Shown one piece after another: positions 41,470-47,193 of a stretch of DNA of 47,193 nucleotides (position 1 is its first letter; each line of letters opens with the position of its first letter). The stretch covers positions 1-47,193 of the forward strand of contig WRIX01000007.1 of assembly GCA_009782495.1 (NCBI GenBank), given 5' to 3'. The notes beneath the pieces are model-generated. The model was not told the DNA's origin and did no database searches. It saw nothing but the letters and a program-made list of their open reading frames with translations. A program made the translations under genes and the position numbers. This DNA is from Treponema sp. (GTDB lineage: Bacteria; Spirochaetota; Spirochaetia; Treponematales; Breznakiellaceae).

Positions 41470-41636
41470 AGTAACCTCCTGCTTCAAATAGGGCAAAAAC
41501 CTGCGTATTGCTTTGATTTGCTGAGATATTTTTAAAAAATTATATTATGGCGATTTTTTATGCGAAGAATTTTCCGTTTTTTTAATTTTTATTACGGAAA
41601 ATAGTGTTTCCTCACTGAAAAAAATCAAAAAACCTC

Positions 41637-41678
41637 TTGACAACTTTACTTAACATCGTTAATATAACAGTGTTAAGT
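41637..41678 (+). promoter_or_regulatory. tetR promoter with overlapping operator
   Basis: TTGACA (41637-41642), 17 bases, TAATAT (41660-41665). A 31-base near-palindrome at 41648-41678 with perfect outer arms ACTTAACA and TGTTAAGT and matching inner GTTA/TAAC covers the spacer, the -10 and the start site. Binding here would shut off the gene just downstream, so autorepression is likely. Confidence 0.72.
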
Positions 41679-41695
41679 AACTGGAGAGAAAAAAC

Positions 41696-42355
41696 ATGGG
41701 AAAACCTGAAACTGATTTAGCCCCTCGAATTAGGGAGAAAACTCTTGAATTATTGCTGGAAAAAGAGCCGGAAGAAATATCCACAAGGGATATTGCCAAA
41801 GCCTGCGGGGTAACGGCTACCAGTCTTTACTATTATTACAAAGACAAGGAAGCCCTGTTTACGGAGGTAAAACTCTGCTGTGTTGAAAAAATGGATAAAT
41901 TCATCTCCAGACAGGTAACGAAAAAAACTTGGGAATACCACCGGCGGCAGGGGAAACAAAGCAGAAAACTGAACCCCCTTGACGAAGCCAGAATAGGGTT
42001 TGAAGCGTTCAGGGATTGGGCTTTTACCAACCCACGGATAGCCCTTTTGGTAATGGGACGGCTTAAAGCGGATATTCGGGAAGACCCCGAAAAAATGAAC
42101 AAGTATTATCAGAGTTATTTTTTTGCAAAAGTCTTATTAGACAAAGCGGTAGAGGCGGGACTATCAGACAGCAAAGACACCCTATTGAACGTAAGCCTGT
42201 GTATAGCCGCTCTCTGGGGCGCGATTGAAGCGGTACTCCTTAACCGTACCCTCCCGCAGTACTGGACGAAGCGAGGCGGTTTGGATTTTACCAATAAAAT
42301 GATTGATTTACTTTTGACATCGTTATCAAGCAAGAATCGGCATAAACACAAATAA
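41696..42355 (+). CDS. TetR-family transcriptional regulator
   Basis: A 219-residue regulator: N-terminal TetR HTH (STRDIAKACGVTATSLYYYY, about 29-48) and a helical ligand domain with a mid-protein Lys/Arg-rich insertion. GGAGAG precedes the ATG by seven bases. The operator lies just upstream, and two exported-protein genes follow in the same direction with short gaps, so they are its probable targets together with itself. Confidence 0.9.
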   Translation: MGKPETDLAPRIREKTLELLLEKEPEEISTRDIAKACGVTATSLYYYYKDKEALFTEVKLCCVEKMDKFISRQVTKKTWEYHRRQGKQSRKLNPLDEARIGFEAFRDWAFTNPRIALLVMGRLKADIREDPEKMNKYYQSYFFAKVLLDKAVEAGLSDSKDTLLNVSLCIAALWGAIEAVLLNRTLPQYWTKRGGLDFTNKMIDLLLTSLSSKNRHKHK

Positions 42356-42372
42356 TAATTTGGATGGAGTTT

Positions 42373-42732
42373 ATGAAAAAAATTATTTTCGGCATATTAT
42401 TTTCAATTGCGTTTATCGTACCGGCCGCCGCAATAGAGTATGCCAATAATACTTTTCTTTTTAATATCATTTTTGGAAAGATAGGTTGGGCGTTCGGGTT
42501 ATGGGGTTCCAATATGGACAAAGGTTCAACTTCCGGCGGTATAATGTGCGGAGCAAATATTGGCGGTAGTTATAATTTTACACCGACGTTACGCGCCTAT
42601 GCAGAGATTGGGTACAACTACTATGGCCTGGCGAGAAACAGTAACTACCCTGAATACCCTTTAGGTTATGGAAGTGGAAAAACGTACGCGTCAGTAGGCG
42701 TGTCATTACAATTTGCTAAGGAGCAATTATGA
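42373..42732 (+). CDS. Small exported beta-strand protein
   Basis: A 119-residue protein with a signal peptide (MKKIIFGILFSIAFIVPAAA) and alternating aromatic/glycine strands (GANIGGSYNFTPTLRAYAEI, then GYNYYGLAR and YASVGVSLQF), like a short outer-membrane barrel fragment. An ATG three codons upstream is also possible. It ends overlapping the next gene (ATGA). Its job is unknown; it is probably co-regulated by the TetR protein. Confidence 0.72.
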   Translation: MKKIIFGILFSIAFIVPAAAIEYANNTFLFNIIFGKIGWAFGLWGSNMDKGSTSGGIMCGANIGGSYNFTPTLRAYAEIGYNYYGLARNSNYPEYPLGYGSGKTYASVGVSLQFAKEQL

Positions 42733-43403
42733 AAAAGCTGGTTTTAACTATTTTTGCGGTTATATTTTTTGGCTGTGTTGGGTGCAACACAGAAGGGAAA
42801 AACACTCAATCAATTATTTCAGATTCAACGCAACTCATTATTGAAGGCGGCGAGCATTGGCTTGGTAATATGAAAGTTTTTATTTTCTCTATTAAGAAAA
42901 CACCACAAATTGCCGCATGGATTGAAGATGCAGAGGGGCGGTATATAGCGACCATAACGGTTACCACCCGGAGCGCCAAAAAGAATTGGAGAAGCTCTCC
43001 AAAAGAAGGGCGGCCTGAAGCATTGCCGGTTTGGAACCACAAACAGCAGAATAATGAATCATCCGACGATATTGACACCGTAAGCACGGCTACGCCAAAA
43101 GATTCTGTTGAAGCAAAAATTGACAACGGTTTATTGATCAATGGAGATACATACAACATATATCTCGAAGTAAACCACAGCTTTGATTACAACGATTATT
43201 GGACTAAAGACAATTCAGGTGATAACGGTCAACCCTCATTGATATATCACACACAATTTACCGCAGGCGTTCCATGCCGCATACCTCTTGTTCCAATAGG
43301 CTACGGCTCGGTTGACGGCTCAAACGGGAATGTCTCAGGCGGACTGGAAAGTTTTACCAGCGCGTTAGGTATTGTGAAAAATGTGCATATCATCGTGAAG
43401 TAA
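42729..43403 (+). CDS. Exported lipoprotein, DUF2271-like
   Basis: A 224-residue lipoprotein: signal with Cys residues at the end (FFGCVGC), then a beta domain whose IAAWIEDAEGRYIATITVTT pattern resembles DUF2271 periplasmic proteins. AAGGAG lies five bases before the ATG. It is probably in one unit with tetR and the small exported protein. The DUF2271 call is tentative and the function is unknown. Confidence 0.68.
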   Translation: MKKLVLTIFAVIFFGCVGCNTEGKNTQSIISDSTQLIIEGGEHWLGNMKVFIFSIKKTPQIAAWIEDAEGRYIATITVTTRSAKKNWRSSPKEGRPEALPVWNHKQQNNESSDDIDTVSTATPKDSVEAKIDNGLLINGDTYNIYLEVNHSFDYNDYWTKDNSGDNGQPSLIYHTQFTAGVPCRIPLVPIGYGSVDGSNGNVSGGLESFTSALGIVKNVHIIVK

Positions 43404-43465
43404 TATTGGAGATTCGCATACAGCCGGGATGTTAAGTTCTAGTTCAATTAAATTGATCCGGAATA

Positions 43466-43494
43466 TTGACAAAAGAAAATTTAAAAAATATAAT
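43466..43494 (+). promoter_or_regulatory. Perfect consensus promoter of the AT-rich island
   Basis: TTGACA (43466-43471), exactly 17 bases, TATAAT (43489-43494). Transcription should begin about 43501, just at the AAGGAG site of the short upstream ORF. Confidence 0.78.
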
Positions 43495-43513
43495 AAACTA
43501 AAGGAGAAGAAAA

Positions 43514-43582
43514 ATGCAGGAAATTGGGTTTAAAGAATTATATGAATTTATTCCGATGTGGCGGGCTGATGAATATTATTGA
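43514..43582 (+). CDS. Short upstream ORF / possible leader peptide
   Basis: A 22-codon ORF (MQEIGFKELYEFIPMWRADE plus two residues) behind the consensus promoter and a good AAGGAG site. It ends 14 bases inside the GNAT gene, so it could couple translation to that gene, or be the remaining 5' end of a gene replaced by the AT-rich insert. Confidence 0.4.
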   Translation: MQEIGFKELYEFIPMWRADEYY

Positions 43583-43982
43583 ATTAAAGTATGAAAACAA
43601 TTTCAATGAAATATTTGAAGTTTTTGAGGATATTGTTTATTACCCAACCAAAGACAATATAGAAAATATTTTATTGGAATATAATCAAAATACTGAAAAG
43701 ACATTATATGGCTTATTTTTGGATAAAAAATTAGTTGGAATAATAGGAATTCAGAATAATATTGAAAATATAGAAGTGTTACATTTTGGAATTCATCCGG
43801 AATATAGAGGTAAAAAATTAGGGACAGAATTAATGGATTTTATAAAAATGAAACACAAGACAATAATATTATCAACTGATGATGATGCAATAATATTTTA
43901 TAAAAAATATGGGTTTAAATATACAGAACATTTTTCTGAAAAATATAAAAAAATAAGATATGATTGTGTATATTCTCAATAA
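43569..43982 (+). CDS. GNAT-family N-acetyltransferase
   Basis: A 137-residue acetyltransferase with the acetyl-CoA loop VLHFGIHPEYRGKKLGTELM (about 76-95; R/Q-x-x-G-x-G/A form) and C-terminal IIFYKKYGFK. The substrate is unknown. I start at ATG 43569; a longer form from 43524 would read through the upstream ORF region. The gene is very AT-rich (AAA, ATA, TTA codons dominate), unlike its neighbours, so recent transfer is likely. Confidence 0.82.
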   Translation: MNIIELKYENNFNEIFEVFEDIVYYPTKDNIENILLEYNQNTEKTLYGLFLDKKLVGIIGIQNNIENIEVLHFGIHPEYRGKKLGTELMDFIKMKHKTIILSTDDDAIIFYKKYGFKYTEHFSEKYKKIRYDCVYSQ

Positions 43983-44029
43983 ATAGATAAGATATAATAT
44001 ATGAAGAAATTATTTTGGAGGATTAAATA

Positions 44030-44524
44030 ATGGAAAATAATATAATATTAAATTCATTAAAGACTCAACTTTTAGTTTCATATTCAATGTTGGAAAAAAT
44101 AATCGAGAATTGTCCCGATGAATTATGGAATAAAAAAGTTTCTGGTTATGTTTTTTGGCAGCAATTGGTTCATGCTTTTGCTGGAACACATGGTTGGTTA
44201 AGAGAAGATAAATTGGAAATAATGCCCCAGTTTTCAACTTTTAATGGTAAAAAAATATATTCAGAATTTGAAAATGATCCTGAAATAATGTTAACTAAAG
44301 CAAACGTTGTTCAATTATGCAATGAAACAAAAGAAACCATTGAAGAATGGTTTAATGGAAAAGACGATGATTGGTTAAAAATGCCCTTTGCAATATTTAA
44401 GATAAATAATTTTGAAAATATAACAGGTCAAATAAGACATATAATGTATCATGCCGGACATTGTGAAGCAATATTTAGAGAAAATGGTATAAAGCCAAAT
44501 GAATATTTGGATTATTTTGGATAG
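44030..44524 (+). CDS. DinB-like metal-dependent protein
   Basis: A 164-residue DinB/YfiT-like four-helix protein. The likely metal triad is H48 (QLVHAF) with H137 and H141 (GQIRHIMYHAGHCEAI). Such proteins often act as thiol-dependent transferases or stress enzymes. A GGAG site precedes the ATG. Codon use is as AT-rich as the GNAT gene, so both probably came together from a low-GC donor. Confidence 0.8.
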   Translation: MENNIILNSLKTQLLVSYSMLEKIIENCPDELWNKKVSGYVFWQQLVHAFAGTHGWLREDKLEIMPQFSTFNGKKIYSEFENDPEIMLTKANVVQLCNETKETIEEWFNGKDDDWLKMPFAIFKINNFENITGQIRHIMYHAGHCEAIFRENGIKPNEYLDYFG

Positions 44525-44592
44525 ATAATAATAAAATATCTTGTAAAATGATTGATTTTGTCCGATAATGTAAGAAATAAAAGGTAAAATTT

Positions 44593-45684
44593 ATGTTAAA
44601 ATATTTGTTTAAAAATAAAGAGGCGCCGCCCCTTGCGGTAAAAGATGAGGAACAGGCAAGTATTTCCCGAACAGGCTCTATTTCAGAAAAAACCAGAACT
44701 CTGAAAACAGCCGTAAACGAGCTGGTAAAACCGGCAGATGAAGCGGTAAAGATAACTGCGGATATGGACAAAACTTTTCTCGCCTGCATTTCACGGGCGA
44801 TTAACCATGTCGTGTCGGTTTCGGATATTTTTAAGCAGACAAAACAGATTAACCGGAATATTAATGCTCTGGACTCTGTGATTGATAAACAAGCGGCGGC
44901 GGTCAGCCAGACATCTTCCGCTGTTGAACAGATGAACGCCAGTATTATTTCGGTTTCGAACATATTGGCTGAAAACAACAAGGTAATGAACGCGCTCCTT
45001 TCAGCCTCAAATGAAGGCACTGCAGGAATTCAAAAGGTAACTGAAATTATGAAAACACTGGTCAAGGATTCCGAGGGCCTGCAGGACGCAAACAGAATGA
45101 TTCAGACAATAGCGGCTCAAACCAATCTGCTTGCCATGAACGCCGCCATAGAAGCGGCTCATGCCGGCGAGTACGGTAAGGGTTTTGCGGTAGTTTCTGA
45201 CGAGATAAGAAAACTTGCGGAAAATTCTTCGACACAGGGAAAATATATCACTAAAATATTGAAAGATCTGCAAAATGAGATTGCCAGCGTTACCGCCCTT
45301 GCCGGACAATCCCAGAACGAATTTGAAAAAATTTCCGTTCTTGTTGATCAAGCTCGCAGCCAGGAGCAGACGATCCGTAACGCTATGAATGAACAGGAAA
45401 CAGGCAGCGCTCAGATTCTTCAAGCAACTCATCAAATAAAGGAAGTTACAAACGAAGTTCGTGATGAAGCGGGAAAAATAACAGCCTCAAGTTCTCTGAT
45501 TCTCTCCGGTGTAACCGATTTGGAAGCAGAAACCGCTGATATCAGCAAGTCTATCAATACACTGATGGACAATATTGAAGATGTGGAGTCGGTAACCAAA
45601 AAAATAACCAAAGGCATTTCAACCTTGGCGGAACACACCGGGCAAATTCATGAAGAAGCGCAAAGGAACGATAATGCAGTATAA
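44593..45684 (+). CDS. Soluble methyl-accepting chemotaxis protein
   Basis: A 363-residue cytoplasmic chemoreceptor with no membrane segment. The conserved hairpin tip region [20 protein letters not shown] and [15 protein letters not shown] lies at about 177-215; helical methylation and adaptation regions flank it. The N-terminal about 90 residues form no known sensor domain and there is no CheR pentapeptide at the end. It overlaps the next gene, which looks like a separate sensor, by 11 bases. Confidence 0.9.
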   Translation: MLKYLFKNKEAPPLAVKDEEQASISRTGSISEKTRTLKTAVNELVKPADEAVKITADMDKTFLACISRAINHVVSVSDIFKQTKQINRNINALDSVIDKQAAAVSQTSSAVEQMNASIISVSNILAENNKVMNALLSASNEGTAGIQKVTEIMKTLVKDSEGLQDANRMIQTIAAQTNLLAMNAAIEAAHAGEYGKGFAVVSDEIRKLAENSSTQGKYITKILKDLQNEIASVTALAGQSQNEFEKISVLVDQARSQEQTIRNAMNEQETGSAQILQATHQIKEVTNEVRDEAGKITASSSLILSGVTDLEAETADISKSINTLMDNIEDVESVTKKITKGISTLAEHTGQIHEEAQRNDNAV

Positions 45685-46270
45685 AGTTTTTGAACCTGAT
45701 ATTGAGGTGAACGGATCAACCGTCTATTCTGTTATTGCCGGGTTGGGGTATTTTACAAATTTATCACGGCGTTACTTCAGCAGAGTCAACATCGGGACAG
45801 TGGTAAATAAAGAATTACGCATAGATATGGACGGCTGGTATCCTCAGCACGCATGGCTTGAAGCGTTTAAAAATATAGCGGAACAGATAGGCGACCGGGT
45901 GCTCTACAGGATTGGTTTGTCTGTGCCGGAAAATGCGCAATTTCCGCCCTGGGTTGTAGATATAGATACCGCAATTAAAGCAATTGACATTGCGTATCAT
46001 TTGAACCATCGAAAAAAAGGTGAGCTGCTTTTTGACATTAATACCGGAACCATGACTGAAGGAATCGGTCATTACGGTTACGAGCAGGATCGTTTCGGGA
46101 AGAACCAGATCGTCAGCGTAAGCCACAACCCCTATCCGTGCGCATTTGATCACGGGATCATTACTGCAATGGCGCATAAATTTCAACCGGCTGCACTGAT
46201 AAAACATGATGATACCAAAGAGTGCCGTTCCAATGGTGCGGAAACTTGTACATATAATATTACCTGGTAA
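45674..46270 (+). CDS. V4R/heme-NO-binding-like sensor protein
   Basis: A 198-residue protein overlapping the soluble chemoreceptor gene. It has a helical N-terminus ([20 protein letters not shown]), then [19 protein letters not shown] and a C-terminal [17 protein letters not shown], a Cys-containing pattern like the end of V4R-type small-molecule domains. I infer a diffusible ligand sensor feeding the receptor in trans. The family call is tentative. ATG 45674 follows AAGGA by six bases. Confidence 0.62.
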   Translation: MQYKVFEPDIEVNGSTVYSVIAGLGYFTNLSRRYFSRVNIGTVVNKELRIDMDGWYPQHAWLEAFKNIAEQIGDRVLYRIGLSVPENAQFPPWVVDIDTAIKAIDIAYHLNHRKKGELLFDINTGTMTEGIGHYGYEQDRFGKNQIVSVSHNPYPCAFDHGIITAMAHKFQPAALIKHDDTKECRSNGAETCTYNITW

Positions 46271-46291
46271 TATAAAAGAATTTCATTGAGG

Positions 46292-46315
46292 TACCCCGCG
46301 GCAAGCCGCGGGGTA
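46292..46315. terminator. Bidirectional terminator between sensor and SCP2-like genes
   Basis: Perfect 11-base arms TACCCCGCGGC (46292-46302) and GCCGCGGGGTA (46305-46315) with a two-base gap, between convergent genes. The stem is extremely stable; only a short A/T stretch follows on either side. Confidence 0.72.
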
Positions 46316-46346
46316 TTATACAAAACTTTCGAATAAAGACAGAAAA

Positions 46347-47147
46347 TTACGTCATCATTCCCTGCAAAACTGACATAAAATCGTTAATGCCCATAGCGTA
46401 TTCCGGCGAACCGACTACTTCCACACATCCCTTTTCGACACCCTCGACAAAAGCTACTTCCTTAAGCAATACCTTCATGGCGCCTGTTACACTGTAAAAA
46501 TGAAACAGTACAAAAGGACTGCGCCTGGTATACACTCCGTGGCCGGACTTTGATTTTCCCGCTTTAACCCGCAGATAACAGGCTATTGCCGGTTCGGCTG
46601 TCTCTCCGTCTTTTGAATAGCCGTCTACGATAAATTGATAGATGCGGTCAGGCTGGCGTTTGCACCATTCAGCCATTTCGGGGTTCCCCAGTTTGTTATA
46701 GGTAGACAACGCCCTTGTTACCATATAAAGGCTCATCTTTACTTTAAGCTTTTGCTTAACCGGATCCGTTGGTTTTGCTTTCGGCGACATCAGCATCAGC
46801 GACATAAGCAGGCTGAATACTTTAATCAGCAATCCCAATTTTAAAAACCCTTTGATCGAAGGAAGCGCTGCGCCGCCCCTGAACATGGTGTTCATCTTTA
46901 CAAGAGAACCAAAGCTCAAAGTAATATCAGGCGAAGCAGCCGGCCCCTGGTTTACGGTTATTTTGCCGCGGTCAAACACCAGGTGACTTGCAATCAGCTC
47001 GTTCCCTTCTTTTGCGCAAATCTGAACGGTAGCCTGCACATTCTGGAACTTGGCCTTCATTGCCGGATCGTCGTCGAGAACAACCTGCATAACCGGAAAT
47101 GCGGCATTAAAAAACAGCTTTGCTGTCATTAACTCCCGTTCATTCAT
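46347..47147 (-). CDS. SCP2-like sterol-binding-domain protein
   Basis: A 266-residue protein with two SCP2-like parts (KAKFQNVQATVQICAKEGNE and SPDITLSFGSLVKM early; a matching IACYLRVKAG and VVGSPEY region late), so it could bind lipid or acyl chains. A central hydrophobic stretch (SLLMSLMLM) lies at about 120. ATG 47147 follows GAGGA by eight bases and overlaps the end of another gene as ATGAATGA. Confidence 0.68.
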   Translation of the reverse strand: MNERELMTAKLFFNAAFPVMQVVLDDDPAMKAKFQNVQATVQICAKEGNELIASHLVFDRGKITVNQGPAASPDITLSFGSLVKMNTMFRGGAALPSIKGFLKLGLLIKVFSLLMSLMLMSPKAKPTDPVKQKLKVKMSLYMVTRALSTYNKLGNPEMAEWCKRQPDRIYQFIVDGYSKDGETAEPAIACYLRVKAGKSKSGHGVYTRRSPFVLFHFYSVTGAMKVLLKEVAFVEGVEKGCVEVVGSPEYAMGINDFMSVLQGMMT

Positions 47148-47193
47148 CGTTCCAGTCCTCATCGGCTTCAAATTCCATTCCCATTATTCCCCG
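47140..47193 (-). CDS. C-terminus of an upstream gene, cut by the window edge
   Basis: The last 17 codons of a frame running off the right edge, ending in the acidic MEFEADEDWNDE and a TGA that overlaps the SCP2-like start (ATGAATGA). The overlap suggests the two genes are in one operon. Too short to identify. Confidence 0.45.
   Translation of the reverse strand, partial: RGIMGMEFEADEDWNDE

Noticed and set aside
44475-45020. 181-codon minus-strand frame opposite the chemoreceptor
   Set aside because: The plus-strand chemoreceptor has a canonical hairpin signature; the reverse frame is Ser/Ala-rich antisense sequence.
1-47193. CRISPR arrays, tRNA or rRNA genes
   Set aside because: I saw no regularly spaced repeats and no cloverleaf or rRNA segments by reading; a tRNA scan was not possible here.

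Overview
The window looks like a diderm spirochaete chromosome, probably a mid-GC Treponema of the termite-gut type. This is inferred from the proteins (the rpmH-rnpA-yidD-yidC-jag cluster, lipoprotein signals, a PilZ protein) and from a lysis cassette built for a two-membrane host; no marker gene proves it. About two thirds of the window (1 to roughly 31,000) is a transposable, Mu-like prophage whose left end lies outside the window. The rest (31,285 to 47,193) is host chromosome.

Prophage, late half (minus strand, 19,253 down to 1). Order: endolysin, holin, two nested spanin-like genes, a small coiled-coil protein, DUF3486 small terminase, Mu gp28-type large terminase, DUF935 portal, a MuF head protein with a nuclease-like C-terminal toxin domain, a 560-base non-capsid island, protease/scaffold, decoration protein D, major capsid E, head-tail connectors, tail tube, G/GT chaperones with a slippery site, tape measure, M-, L- and K-like tail proteins and the start of tail-tip protein J. 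Head and packaging genes are Mu-like while capsid and tail are lambda-like, so the virion should be a siphovirus of the B3/D3112 general kind. Two late transcription units, starting at 19,253 and 12,381, share a clearly related upstream element that I propose as the late promoter.

Prophage, control and early half. In the centre lie a single-TM accessory gene (+), an ImmA-type peptidase pair (-), and an S24 repressor operon (-) whose second gene encodes a secreted protein. Facing it across an operator-rich gap is the early operon (+, 22,628-31,002): Ner-like regulator, small unknown genes, HNH nuclease, zinc ribbon, DUF4406, Gam, transposase A, ATPase B, GemA and two small regulators. Early and late genes therefore diverge from the centre, unlike Mu itself.

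Host part. A VOC protein and an acyl-CoA ligase, an EEP-family phosphodiesterase and a PilZ protein run on the minus strand. ApbE and the rpmH-rnpA-yidD-yidC-jag cluster (protein synthesis, RNase P, membrane insertion) run on the plus strand. Then come a second EEP lipoprotein, a TetR regulator with its own operator and two exported proteins, a very AT-rich island with a GNAT acetyltransferase and a DinB-like protein, a soluble chemoreceptor coupled to a separate sensor-like protein, and an SCP2-like protein at the right edge.

Most interesting points: a T7 slippery run joins the portal to the MuF-toxin frame, and the portal C-terminal domain seems to be encoded in that second frame; two nested lysis genes start 2 bases apart on one ribosome binding site; a small ORF and a candidate structured RNA lie beside the toxin; and the two late promoters match.
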